A stretch of 64,000 nucleotides of DNA from Lithospermum erythrorhizon (lineage: Eukaryota > Streptophyta > Magnoliopsida > Boraginales > Boraginaceae): contig JADFUC010000366.1 of NCBI GenBank assembly GCA_019722365.1, positions 124,001 to 188,000 on the forward strand, written 5' to 3'. Position numbers and translations under genes: made by a program. Below the pieces are notes generated by a model. That model was not told where the DNA came from. It worked only from the letters and a program-made list of their open reading frames with translations, and did not search any database. This document shows positions 12,240 to 24,269 of the stretch, one piece after another. Positions within the stretch are counted from its first letter, which is position 1; every line of letters begins with the position of its first letter.

Positions 12240-14783
12240 CGTCGACCATGTCACATAAAGAGTCGCTAAGTTTGTCATACCATGCTCATGGAGCTTCGCT
12301 GACCATAAAGAGCCTTTTTAAGTTTGTACATGGTCGTGATGAGGATCTTCAAACTCGTGGTTGCTCAACATATAACCCTTCTTGTAGTTCCCCATTTAAG
12401 AAAGCGCTTTTCACATCCATTTGATACAACTTGAATCCATGAATGCATGCAAATTCCATAAGAATCCTAATAGATTCCATTCTTACGATGGGTAGAAATG
12501 TCTCTACTCCCAATTCTCAATTTGAGTAAGACCGCCCTACAAGTCCGGATTCGTTGCTCGAATACTACCATATTCACCGAAGTTTGTTCCCTAAAATCAC
12601 TTTGTGCCAACCACAAGATAGTTTGATGGTCTTGGGACAAGATCCCAAACATCATTTCATTCAAATTGAGTGAGCTCTAGCTGCATCGAATTTATCCATT
12701 TTGTATCTTCAAGTGCTTGCTTGATATTCTTTGGTTCAATAGGGGAAATGAACGTTGCATTTGCTATTGCTTCACCAAGCTTCGATATTTTGTTTTGAGT
12801 CCATTATTCACACTTCCAATTACTGGCATCCAACGGACGAGACGATCGCGCCTGCTTCGGGGTACGGTGCCTGATTCTTTTGTTCCTCTTGAGTTCGAGC
12901 ATGAAGCCACCGTATCTTAAGTTATCCGCAGGCCTTCATCGGGCTATCCGAGGTTGCATGCTTCTTTTTCATCACATATACATTTATAGATTCAAGGACT
13001 ATGCCGGGTTCTCGTTGAAAACTCAGAGGCTCGCCATACTAGAAAGAGCCCACCAACAATCCTTCATCGATCTTGGTTCAAATTCTTCTTCTGGATTCAA
13101 AACAAAACACTTGCATCCAAAGACTCTAAAATATGAAATGTTAGGAGTTTTATTGAACATAATGTGATATGGTATTTTTTCTAAGTATAGGTCTGATTAG
13201 GACACGATTTGATACGTGGTAGCAGTGATTCAGCCTTCTCCCCAAAAATTTGACGGCTGGGCCTTTTCATTCAAAGATGGATCTTCCCATTTCTTGTAGT
13301 GTTCTGCCTCCTTTCTCGCAACTCCATTCGCCGAGGTGTTCTAGCCGCAGATAACCTATGTTTGATTATATGATTATTGCAAAATCCCTTAAATTCTCCA
13401 AAAATTATGTTCCCTGGTCACTCATGATCTTTTGATATCTTCGAATTGCTCATTCGAACTAGTCGACATGCCTTCTCAAAGTCCCAAAGTTTTATCCCAT
13501 GATTTTAAGAAGAAACCCACAGAACCTTGAATAGTCAACTACCACAACAAAAGTATACTTCTTTCCTTTCAAGGGTCGCACATTTAATGTCCGAATAGTT
13601 CACGTGTAATAGTTCTTAGAACTCGGCTAAGTGGAAATTTCATTTTTGGATTTGAAGGTAGACCTAGATTACTTTCCCAATTGACATCTCTACACACTTG
13701 ATCTTTAACAAAATTTATCTTTGAAAGTCCTCTTACCAAGGATTATGAGGAAAACCTTTGAATGGTGGATACGGTTGTGTGTTCAAACCTTCTATGCCAC
13801 AACCAATGGTCACTACTTGATGCAGACAAGCTTAGATTTTGTCTTATGCCAAAGCTTGGACCATTATTCCTTCGCGATGGCCACTAGAGTTTCCAAAAGT
13901 CCTGGTTTCCCTCATATCTCTTTCCTTCTCTCGTGACCCGATATATAATGTCCCTTTATTGACACTTATAACATGCGATGTCCCTCCTACTTTGTGCTCT
14001 GCTCGATCGTTGTTCCTCTAGAAGCCCCATTTCTCTTGATCATTTGTGTACTAAACTTCTTTATTGACTCTTTAACAACATTTAAGGCAATGTTTCTCCT
14101 CGTAACTTTCTTCAAATTTTCATCTTGTTTCATCTTTCATTTCCATACGTATAACCTTCCTGCTAAGTCTCAAGAGTTACCTGCATTCAGATTTTGAGAT
14201 TGTCACAGAGGCAACCATTGCATTCCAAGAGAACTCGGTGGTTTAGGAGTAAATCAAGTACCTTGCTGCACAATTTCACGTGCCTGCCAAGGCTTCGGTT
14301 CATTGATGGTTTCTCCACTCGAAGTCATGTCATAAATACTCATCATCTTTCATTGCGAAAAGTTCCACTTTCGTGAGAAGAGCAACTGATTATCCTTAAC
14401 TTGACTTGTACTTTTATATAGAGAATAACATCCTATTACTCTTTGGCCATTCTACATGCACTCCGATTCTACTATACTCATCAGAGTTGAGAGTCATGAT
14501 GATGCTTTTTGCCTGTTGAGTTGAATATTTTTCTGCCCGATCATCAAGAAGGCCAATAGTTCTTTCGTTGTTCCATCTTGAGTTTGACTGCAATCTCCTA
14601 TGTCAACGACACTAACAATCCAAACTCGTTGAGTCAATGTATGTTCTCCGCTTTCCGTAATCCAAAGCTGGATTTCATTTAAAAAAGTGACCTCGGCCGG
14701 TATAGTCGCTACTGAGATCATAGAAAGTGCTAAGCTAGCCATAATCATTGAACATAAGATGTTAGTCTTTGATCAGGTTCCTT

Positions 14784-14798
14784 GTTCGATACCACTTG
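14784..14798 (-). other. Primer binding site of copia copy 2
   Basis: On the minus strand this reads tggtatcgaacaagg, close to the TGGTATCAGAGCAAGG primer site of initiator-Met tRNA and just inside the 5' LTR. Confidence 0.75.
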
Positions 14799-14799
14799 A

Positions 14800-15548
14800 T
14801 GTCCTGGCAAGTACTATACCGAGTAAATACCTGCTAACTCAAGTAAATGTATCACAAAAAGCAATGACACAAGAAATTTTATACAAAGCAATAAGCTTAC
14901 GCCCTGCCTTATTTGTCACCTTCCGTGACTCCACCGTGTTCCACTATATGTGTAGGCCTAGCATGAATATGAGTACAAGCAATCAACCAGAAAAGACCTA
15001 AGCAAACTACTTAGACTTTGCTACAATATTGCTTCAACAAGAATCACTCTAATTCTTTTTCTCACACAAACACACATATAAGTACTAGAAAAACCGATGC
15101 TATAAACGAGAATAAAGCTCTCAATTTATACTGCATCCTCCAAGGGCTAGTTACGTAGCCACCATTGATCACGCATTGATCAATCAGGCAATCCTTGATT
15201 GCCAATCAAAGAATCCTTGATTGCACCAATCTTCAACGGCTAGTCGGTATACTATAAGCCGCCTCGAAGTTTTCCTTGTAAGCAACCAAGAACAACTGTG
15301 ATTGATTGCCTCAAATCACGCACCACGATTGCATCCATTCATAAGATGCTTTCCATAGTTAATGATCCACTCTATTAACGCCTCAATCGACTGCCAAACA
15401 GCTAGATCAAGCCATATCTCCTCATTAAGATGATTGAATCAATCACACAATCCTTGATTCATCCTCAATTAATGTCTCATGCATTAACTCACTCGAATCT
15501 TTGTCTTGATATTCTTTGTCAGATTTGTACCTACAAAACATATCAACA
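14800..15548 (-). repeat. Copia copy 2, right LTR (its 5' LTR)
   Basis: A 749-bp LTR starting tgtcctggcaag and ending tatcaaca on the plus strand; it matches 6314-7725 minus the MITE. The five bases aaata follow at 15549-15553. Confidence 0.85.
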
Positions 15549-15789
15549 AAATAATTAGTGTAAATAAATGACTTTGTATGTATTCGATTGAACACCCCTA
15601 AACAAATACAAATAATAAAATTTATGTCTATTTTTCGTTGTCTTTTAGCATGAGCAATGCTAAAGTAAAGTTATATACCATACAACGACACATCCAAGAA
15701 TATTGAATATTAATATTCGTAATGAGTAAGGAAAATTGTATAAGGAATGCAATAAATTTGCAATTAGTTAAATAGCTCAGATCATATAT

Positions 15790-15990
15790 ATTTTTTTTAC
15801 TCAAACGATAATATTATTAAAATGAACGATAGTAAATGTTGTTTGTAGAAAAAGTAAATAAAACAACAACTAAGAAACTTGCAAATCATGATCAAGAAAT
15901 AGCCAAGATGTATGGGTCGAGCTGTAACCTCCTGCGTCTGCGATCTCAATGAGCAATTGTGTATACTACATTGTTAAAGATTCTACTTCT
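15790..15990 (-). mobile_element. LINE-type 3' tail fragment with RNase H remnant (copy A)
   Basis: On the minus strand a decayed reading frame contains YTIAH.DRRRRRLQLDPYILAIS, matching the end of the RNase H relic at 52570-52760. After it comes the same 3' tail, on the plus strand ttttttttactcaaacgata, ending in the poly-T that marks the A-tail of a minus-strand LINE. Confidence 0.65.
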
Positions 15991-16911
15991 TAATTGAACT
16001 TGAACTCGTAAAACCCCAAGGTAGACCATATAATTTTATTTCTTTACTTAAATCAATAGTTTTACTTATATATTATGTTAAAATTCATTGGTTCCACCAT
16101 TATAACATTGATCGACAATAAAAGAGTAACTCATTACCATTTACATCATCTCGTATAGTTTGCGACATTTCAATAGTTTGATGGCATTTGATTCAAGTTT
16201 TCCTAAGAATATTCTCGTTCTATTTTTATCGAGACACGCTCTATTTTATTTCAGAAGAACGTATTCACTTTCTTTGTACATTTAAAAAAGTAAGACGAGT
16301 CATTATTAAATAGTCATAACTAGGTTCCGGAATTGGCCTATGCTTTAAAGAGTTCTGCACATCCTACAACAAAAAAGTAATTGGCGTATGCTTTCAAGAG
16401 TTGTGCATCCTACAACAAAGAAGTGGTTAATGGTGTAAAGTGACTCGATTATTATTCAAGAATATGTAGTTCCATATTATCAACGGTATGGACTTCGAAA
16501 ATGTCTTTCTGCTAAAATTAATATAATAGTTTCCATTATTTTTTCCCCTTTTAGGTGGCATAGGTGCTACAATGTAATCTATTTATTTCTGGTGCTGGCA
16601 CTAAATCAATTTACTGGAGAAATATAAATGTAGAAGGGCTTATGGGCCCATATTTAATCATACAGTGTGTACCATTTTGGTACATAATGTGGCAATTAAA
16701 GTTCGAATTTACAATTAAGTAAAGTAAATGACCCATAAACAACATTAAAAAAATCACATTTCGAAGATAGATAGGATTAGGTGATACTTTTCCATTTATG
16801 AATTTTGGTTAAAGTACATGAATAAATCACACAAGCTAAGTAGCAATAATTTTATCACATAATACTTTCTCCATCCTTATACACATAATACTTTCTCCAT
16901 CCTCCCTCCGT
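15991..16911. other. Gene-free AT-rich DNA
   Basis: No gene. A local imperfect duplication of about 55 bp occurs at about 16330-16430 (ggcctatgctttaaagagtt... and ggcgtatgctttcaagagtt..., each followed by catcctacaacaaa.aagt). Confidence 0.5.
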
Positions 16912-17276
16912 ATCAATATAAGTGATCATATAACTCAAAAGTACTTTATTCAGTTAATTTTAATATTTACTAGAGATGTAATATTATCAACCAAACGAGA
17001 CAAGACAGAGACAAAACAACGATATTAGACATTTTTATAACCCAATACAAAAAAGCTGTATTGATAAAAGAATAATCAAATATTTTGATACAAATGATAG
17101 AGTATCAGAATAAATTTCACGAGTCCTACCCAAAGTGATTAAACTACATCTATTGTATTTATAGCTAAGACACACTATTGTAATTTATATTCAAACAATT
17201 TAATTCAATAAAATATATTTTATAGTACTATATCATTTTTTTCACTAAATAATCAATTATATTGATACTGAGGAAG
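16912..17276. mobile_element. Stowaway-like (Tc1/mariner) MITE, about 365 bp
   Basis: The left end reads ctccctccgtatcaatataa and the right end on the other strand cttcctcagtatcaatataa, a terminal inverted repeat of about 20 bp with few mismatches. The right flank is TA; the left flank has mutated to TC. No coding capacity. Confidence 0.8.
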
Positions 17277-17860
17277 TAATCAACTTCAGAATGATTTTGT
17301 TCAACATTTAGAATTTGAACTCGACTATATTGTGGAAATGCATTTTAAGAAAATATTTAGCTATTTATAAATTATTTTCTTGAGATGGTCATATACTACG
17401 GAGTATATATATCATAAAACTCTTTTATTGTTTTTATTTATTTAACGAGCATTTATATTTTTTTTGGCAGATAGCATAGTTTTTATTAAATCAATTCATA
17501 AAGAAGCTTATTCAAGATAGTTAAACTTGGCCAGTCTCATTGACCAAAAATTTCTTAGACGAAATAAGGCCTCTCGAAGTAGTTTGGCCCTAACCCAGCG
17601 GGTCAAGCAGTATTTCGGCATAGGAAGCGTACAGGCCGCTCACCTGCGCTCCTAAGGGAGGTTGGGAGGCCTATTTGAACCGCTTGCCCCGACTTATGAG
17701 CCGACTCATACTAAAACACCGCCGGCCATCAGAAGAAGAACCGCTCTTTTTGGAGAAAATCTGAAACCACGGTGCAAAACGTTATAGACACGTGCTATTT
17801 GGACAAATGGAGCAGCGTGGCGGAGGTGAATGTCTGGGTTGGGGCGTCGCATTGTTTACA
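17277..17860. other. Unassigned, with a GC-richer block
   Basis: A T-run near 17458-17466 followed by tttttattaaatcaattcat resembles the tail of a minus-strand LINE. The GC-richer block 17520-17850 shows no protein that I recognise. Confidence 0.4.
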
Positions 17861-18239
17861 AAACATCAAGGACTCGTCGAACGTTGAAAACTCTACTCAT
17901 ATGTGACAAACAATAATGTTCCGTGGTTTGACCAACCAATATCAGAACCATCTGTATTGCCATTAGGACATTAGATCTACCTTGATGTAATTAGAGTTAA
18001 CATGTGACCTTAATTAAACAATCAAATGTTGAACTAAAAACAATTACATGACGAGGCAATGCGGATGCTAATCATTATAATTAACTAATTACTTAGATAT
18101 ATAATTTTGTTAATAATTGAATGCAACAAAGCGCCACAAAAAGTAGCAGCGGCTGTCGTCTTTCAAGATTAATTAACTAACGGAAATACCATTATTATGA
18201 ATTAATTATATAACATTAGTGTAATTAAATAATCAATAC

Positions 18240-18640
18240 TCGTAGAAAAACGTGACAAACTAACGTCACCTCAACGTAACTGGTTTATTAAATAATTAAA
18301 TAAATAAAATATTATTATTTGGCGTGACATAGTATTGTAATAATTAACTAAATAACATATTATTATTATTTGAAACCATAAACGTGACATCTAACGTCAC
18401 CAGCCTTGGCCCCAGTGCATTAAACAGAGTAAATAAATAAAATATTTTTATTTGTGAAACCATAGAAGAAACGTGACAAAGTAAAAATATTTTTATTTTA
18501 TTTAGTTATTTATGAATAAATAAAATAGTTTTAGTTAAAATAGTAACAAGTTCACGTCCTTAAAACCGTATTGCACATAATTAATTATATAAATAAAATT
18601 ATTCTAATTAAATCTAACGAAGCACAAACGTCACATATTT
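18240..18640. repeat. Scattered ACGTGAC/ACGTCAC motifs in AT-rich DNA
   Basis: About eight copies of acgtgac or its near mirror acgtcac lie in 400 bp (about 18250, 18263, 18323, 18381, 18393, 18471, 18550, 18628), separated by ataaataaaatattattat-type spacers. Such arrays are typical of subterminal transposase-binding regions of plant DNA transposons; that role is inference. Confidence 0.6.
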
Positions 18641-19700
18641 TATATTTTCCAAAAAAACTAATATAATTAAATACAATTAGTATAAATTATTATTTGGACC
18701 AAAGGTGAAACTAAACTAATTACTCGATAGAGAATTATAAAATAAATAAAATGTTTTAAGTCACTTATTTATTACTCCTTAAAATAATATAAATTAAAAT
18801 AAAAGCAAACATTAGAGACAAACCTTAAATTTTTATGATATTTTCAAATTACCAATCATTGTCTAGATAAGAAGAAAAGCCAGATAGTTTATAATAATTG
18901 TTATAATAAATAATAATTCAAATTGAAAATTAAAAAGAACAAACATACCTCTTCATTTGATGTTGCTACATAAAAATAATCAAGAAAAATAGATAAGTTC
19001 ATAACAATTGTATAATAAATAATAATTTAAATTGAGAATTAAAAATCACAAGCATACCTCTTCATTTGATATTGCTACATAATAATAATATAAGCAAAGT
19101 TAATAACAATAAATAATAAGAATTTAAAAGACAACAAATAAAAGCTAACAATAAAAAATTAGGTTAGGAAAAAATGAGAAAAAGGTTGTGTAAGATGTGT
19201 GAGTTATATATATATATAGGGAGAGAAGCATATGGGGTGGTGATGTGAGCTCATTTATATTTAGATAATGTAAATGGAAATTCTTCAGATATTTCCCTCT
19301 GACATTTTCCGCCCTCTGTTCATTTACTATTTGAATTAAAACACTTCACTTGAACGTAAGAAAACATAAACAATTTCCCGCCCACACTATACTTTGATAA
19401 AGTGTCTTCTATTTGACGTGTTGGTGGCGAATTGTGATTTACCATTGCACAAACATCACATAGTGACCATAACTAAAAAAAAGAAAACTGAGATAAAGAC
19501 AGCCTACAAACATATATAGAAATTGTACAACCTGCAAATAAATGCCAACATTCGCCAATTATAAAATAACCAAAACACAACTTCACAAATTTCCACGGTC
19601 AAAACATACTACAAATATAAAAAATTCATAATTCAAGATCAACCAAATACTTTTATCCAAAATACATACATTGGGGTGGGGATTTTCTGAGCCCAGACTT
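18641..19700. other. Gene-free AT-rich DNA
   Basis: No gene recognised. A local duplication of about 100 bp is visible: aataattcaaattgaaaatt ... cataccTCTTCATTTGAT near 18910-18965 and its variant at 19020-19080. Confidence 0.5.
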
Positions 19701-22700
19701 ATTAGAACCCAACACTTTTACGGGCGCTTTAACTCGTCTCGAAGGTTCGAAAATGCGGAACTTCATTAGTAGCATCAACTTGAGAGTTCTCGAGGCAACG
19801 ATCTGGATTCTAAAGGCTTTCCGTTCTACTCTACGGTCTTATAACTTTCTTTGCTAGAACCGTTTGAGTTGCCAAGTCCAATGTAGAAATGTTGCTGTAT
19901 CAAATGAGGAATTTGCGGGAAAGGAAGGACAGAAGACAAATTTCAATCAAAAGCAGACATACGTCCTTGCTTTCCTACGTCCCCCAGCTTCTATAGAAAT
20001 ATCCCGTAAGTGGATATATGGTGCAAACCAAAAGGTCCATATCACCCGTACCTAAGCGCCCAGGCAGGCGCTACATACTTCTCCTGCCATTACAAAGTGG
20101 AGGTAGTAGGTAGCGAGGAAATATGTAAAATAGACATGCATAACAAGCGCAAAGCATTATGAGTGCACTTGTCCACCCGCAGCCAGTGTTTTCTTCGATT
20201 TTGCGCAAACAATTTGACGAAAGAGACGAGCTAGCCTTTTTCTTCCTAGAAAAACAAAGCGAGAAAATAAATGATGCCATAATGCAGGCGGTTTAATAAA
20301 GCGATTCCAATCAATGCTAAATCAAATAACTAAATCAAATAACAACAAGTTTGAATTTGCGGCTCTTTCATCGTTCTATATTGGTTAACAATTAAAATCA
20401 TAGGATAGTTAACATGAAATCAAAGCAGGTATTAAATTCTTCATTAAGAGTAGTAAATATGAAATCCAAAACAAGTCAAAGCGTAATAGAATGAAGAAGC
20501 GGACTACATGATTTAAATGCGATTTTCACTTAATTTACGAAGCCATGTCGGCTGGCGCCTTGGTGACCGGCTCTTTTTCACGCTTTGAGACACAGCATCA
20601 TCTTGGTCTAGGTCAGTATTTGGATAAATATAGTCGAGTTGCTTGGGTATCGTCAAGCGGGCTTTGCTTTCACTACCAAATCCGTCGCATAAATCCGATC
20701 AATTTTCAATGACTTCTTTCTTAGTCGTGTGCATGGTTTCACATTTTATTTCTTTGGATTGCTTATATAGAAGATGTTTTCTTATCTAAATCAAAGTAAT
20801 TCTGCTAATACAAAAATAGTTGCTTAAAATATTGGCAAAAACACTTGAATAAAGCTGCTAAATATGAAGCTGGCGAACAGTTCAAATTGAAAACAAACAA
20901 TTCAAATAGAAAACAACTTCTGATTATTGCAGAAATAATCATACAACAACTACAAACAGCAGCATGAAATTAAGTTCAAATAGCAGCATCCATGACTTTA
21001 CAACTCGTTATACTTGATTCAAGCGTGGGGTTAGAATCCATGTTAAAGAAATATTTACCATCGAGAAAGAGGAAAAAAGCGAGGTCTTTGTGTCTAAAGA
21101 AATCTGCGTTAAGAAAGGCGTCATAGAACCTCCCAACGAGATAGACTTTTCAACTCTCCCAAATGAAATCTATTCCAAACATATATGCCGTTCTTTCCCA
21201 TGCAAGCTCTTCTTCCTCTGTCTTGTAGCATTTGGGCCTTAAATTCAAATATAGTACTAAACAATGAGGCTTGGTCCAAAACTATTGTTTTCACATAAGT
21301 TAGCAAAACGGCCAAACGGAGAAATATACTAAAACAAGTCCAAATATACTACTACAGCCAAATCCATATTCAACACAAGCAGTCCACAATCGTTCTTTTA
21401 ATATTGCAAATGAAGACTATAATACAACAAATTCAATCCAACTACAATATACTATACAAGTTCAAATAGAAACTGAATGACTAACCTTGAAGGCGGATCC
21501 ATAGTGGTCTTACTTAGATTGACATGTATTCCACTCGGCGAATTTCAGGCAGAAACCAGCCGAAAACTTCGTCACCGACCAACCTTAACAATTGAAATAA
21601 ACGAAAAAGATATATCAATAATATGGACTACTTAAAAAGTAAAAACAAAATAATAAATTAATATAATATGTACTTGTTAAGGTATACATATGATTTCGGA
21701 CGTTAACCTAGGAACAGTATGTGTGGTCTAGCGTGTCCTCGAAAGACATAGTTGTTGGAGGAATTTGAAGCCTGCGGATCGATGGTGGCTCATCATTCTT
21801 GGAGCTAGTTTCGGACGGCGGATTTATCCTATGATGAGCAGAACCATACGGTATATAGTAGAATTAGAGGCATTCTTTGCTCGAGCGTCAGCATAAAGCT
21901 CGTGGTCAAAGTGAATAGGATTTGCATCTGTGCATTCCCTTAACAGGTCTTCTATTGAAGTTTCGTTGACAACGAGAGGCAAGGTCACTATCTCGTGAGT
22001 CTTATTGAGGTCTTGACTCGGTAATTGACTCGAGAGTCTTTGGCTGGTCTTGTCTTGGGTTGAAACTTAGGATAAGGTCCGGGACTTTGAAACAAAGGAT
22101 AAGATCCTGGATGACTACTTCCCATACTTGACACAATAATCACTAAAACCCAAAAATTAAAAAATTAACAATTACTACTAAAATTAGACAATTTTATAAA
22201 TATTCATCGAAATAAAATTACAAATGGGAGCTAAAAGTCTGACAATTAGAAATAAATCAAATCAATATTGTATTAAATTTAGTTAACCTTTATGCAAACC
22301 CAACAATTACAATTATAAATTAGTACTAAAATTAGATAAATTAGACAAATCGAAATAACAGTTACAAATTAGTACTAAAATTAGACAAATTGACACAGTA
22401 AATTGAATCGAAATCAAGTATTGTACTAAAATTAATTTCTTACAAATAATTTCTGAGTTCAAATTAGTTTCAACGTACTCAGATTGATTTACACTTTAAA
22501 TTAATTAATTTAACATAATTAATTTACACTTTACACTTTAAATCGAAATAAAATATTACAATTAATTTAACACAATTATTTTACACTTTAAATTAAGTTA
22601 ATCAATTGATCGAAATACGGAAGTACGGTTAGGGAGGAGGAATGCGGTTAGGGAATCTGCGTACCTTATCGCTTGGCGAGACGATTTCAAAGGAGGAAAA

Positions 22701-22760
22701 AGAGGAGGAGGGAAATTAGGGGATGAGGGAGATTAGGGTTTGGCGAGGAGGCAGAAATGG
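19700..22760 (-). pseudogene. Possible decayed multi-exon transposon gene, unrecognised
   Basis: On the minus strand an ATG at 22125 opens a reading frame beginning MGSSHPGSYPLFQSPGPYPKF that continues coding-like through shifts to about 21700. Further coding-like patches include one at about 20530-20680 (RSPRRQPTWLRKLSENR). An AT-rich 500-bp stretch (22140-22610) and a G/C-richer block at 22620-22760 upstream look like an intron and a 5' leader. Stops and frameshifts are frequent. The layout resembles the accessory gene of CACTA transposons, but I cannot match a named domain, so the identity stays open. Confidence 0.3.
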
Positions 22761-23601
22761 GCACAGAATCTTTGGGTTTGTGGTTAAATTAACCAATATT
22801 ACTGTGGAAGCAAAAGATACAAAAAGCGTCATCGTTCGAAGCACGCACAATAATTTTTTTAAAATATTTAATATCAATAATTATATATATTATTAACAAC
22901 TACCAATATAATAACTCTTAAAATATTCAATATATATATATACAATATTCAATAATGAATTATACTCACAAATTGTAAATACTAATTTGTTAAAAATTAA
23001 TTAGATTGAATATAAATCGTCATTCTTTGGAATCAAAATCTCTCTGCGAGTGGAATTCGCAATTTCTGCTCGATTAAGCGGTACATTCTCTGTGGAAAGT
23101 ATATTCTTCGTCTTGTCGGCGATGATTACATGCTCGAATTGACGGATACGTGACTCTTTCAAATATTGATATAAATATATCATATATAATATCCAATAGT
23201 ATATAATAAATAAACTCAAAGATAATATTAGAAATATCCAAAATATTTAATATGAAAACGTAAAATTTGGAGAGAAATATTTAATAATTCTCAATATATT
23301 TAGTTTTATAAAATAGGTGAATCATGACTTAAAACAACTATAAAGTCAGATATGTTCTTGCGAATCATTCACAACGCCAAGAGATTGTCAAAGTTTAAAC
23401 ATTTAATAATTGTCAATATATTTAATTTTATAAAATTAATATGACGATTACATAGCGAGAAAATAAATAATATGCATTTGAGGCGTTCTACGCAGCGTCC
23501 AGGCTGCGTCACAATTTTCATGTTTATTAGTTAAACATAACAAATTAATATTATTTTATGAATTAAATGGTTTTATATAGTATGAATGAAGATTGTACTT
23601 T

Positions 23602-23635
<34 letters not shown>

Positions 23636-23692
23636 GTGTCTACTAATGTGAATGTATGAATCAACAAATGCTTGTATAGGTAGAATATGTTT
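22761..23692. other. Gene-free AT-rich DNA with a TA microsatellite
   Basis: No gene recognised. A (TA)n run lies at about 23603-23634. A short GC patch (23475-23515, gcgttctacgcagcgtc) may belong to a transposon end. Confidence 0.5.
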
Positions 23693-24234
23693 TGTTGGAG
23701 TTGAAGCCATTTATTCGTATGGGCAGTGGGGTGGGACCATTTGGGACCTACCCAACTCCCAACTAAGTCACGACCTGGGAACCTTTTGGAAGCCCAGTTC
23801 GAGAGAACAGATCAGGGACTAGATCGGGATCGGGTTGGACAGCCAGGAATCTGGAAGAGCCTATTTTGCTCGGACTTTTTGAGGCCGAATAACCTAGCTA
23901 TGGTAGATATTTTTCTATATATAGAGATGCATTCTCAATAAGTTTTTAGTCAAAATAAACATCTAAACAACTTGAGAGAATATTATTGAATAAATCATCA
24001 ATATTGTGAGGCTTTATAATTGATAATATAAGTTATAAGAGTATTACTCAATTGAAGGTGTTCTAACGATAGATTATTGTCACAATCTTCCGGTTTGTTT
24101 AATTCTGCGGCAACAGGGGCGTACACTCACATTGAGGGGAACTGTATAAAAATGCTTGTGTGTTTATTTCATTTATACATCGTGAACATTGTTTGCTTAT
24201 ATTTGGTGATTGAATTAGGCCTTAAATCACAATA
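23693..24234 (+). repeat. Copia copy 3, 5' LTR
   Basis: Starts tgttggagttga. Strong blocks shared with 28806-29348 include ggactttttgaggcc, ataacctagcta, the TATA-like ctatatatagag near 23920 and cttgagagaatattattga. Confidence 0.88.
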
Positions 24235-24248
24235 GTGGTATAAGAGCT
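24235..24248 (+). other. Primer binding site of copia copy 3
   Basis: gtggtataagagct directly follows the LTR and differs from the usual TGGTATCAGAGCT by one base within the core. Confidence 0.8.
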
Positions 24249-24269
24249 AGTGTTCTTGATTGAAATCAA

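Larger units (their letters stand above)
8690..14748 (-). pseudogene. Broken gag-pol of copia copy 2, split by an LTR
   Basis: Read on the minus strand. The gag start is near 14740 (MASLALSMISVATIP, like the MASSSS-type gag starts of this group). Integrase sequence near 13320-13450 reads HRLSAARTPR..GV..KERRTLQEM. The polymerase palm (AFLNGELQEGLYVEQPRGF) lies at about 12330-12450 and stops near 12246. After the inserted LTR it resumes at about 9679 and reaches the catalytic motif, now Tyr-Val-His-Asp, at 9590-9601, followed by RNase H ending near 8690 (RHHFLRDHV-type motif near 8800). Stops and shifts are numerous and the first catalytic Asp is replaced by His in this copy. Confidence 0.85.
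6314..15548 (-). mobile_element. Sirevirus-like copia LTR retrotransposon (copy 2), nested and decayed
   Basis: An element on the minus strand whose LTRs lie at about 6314-7725 and 14800-15548. On the minus strand the order is LTR, primer binding site (14784-14798), gag (from about 14740), integrase (about 13000-13500), reverse transcriptase (split) and RNase H (about 8690-9000), then a polypurine tract (7726-7737). The flanking five bases are gaata and aaata, one mismatch, so the left border is approximate. Two later insertions are removed to see it whole: the hAT MITE 6335-6972 and the LTR 9677-12239. Assignment to the Sirevirus/Maximus-type lineage rests on gag and IYVDDIIFG-like polymerase similarity and is my inference. 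Confidence 0.82.

Noticed and set aside
23603..23634. CRISPR-like regularity
   Set aside because: It is a simple TA microsatellite without spacers, in a plant genome.
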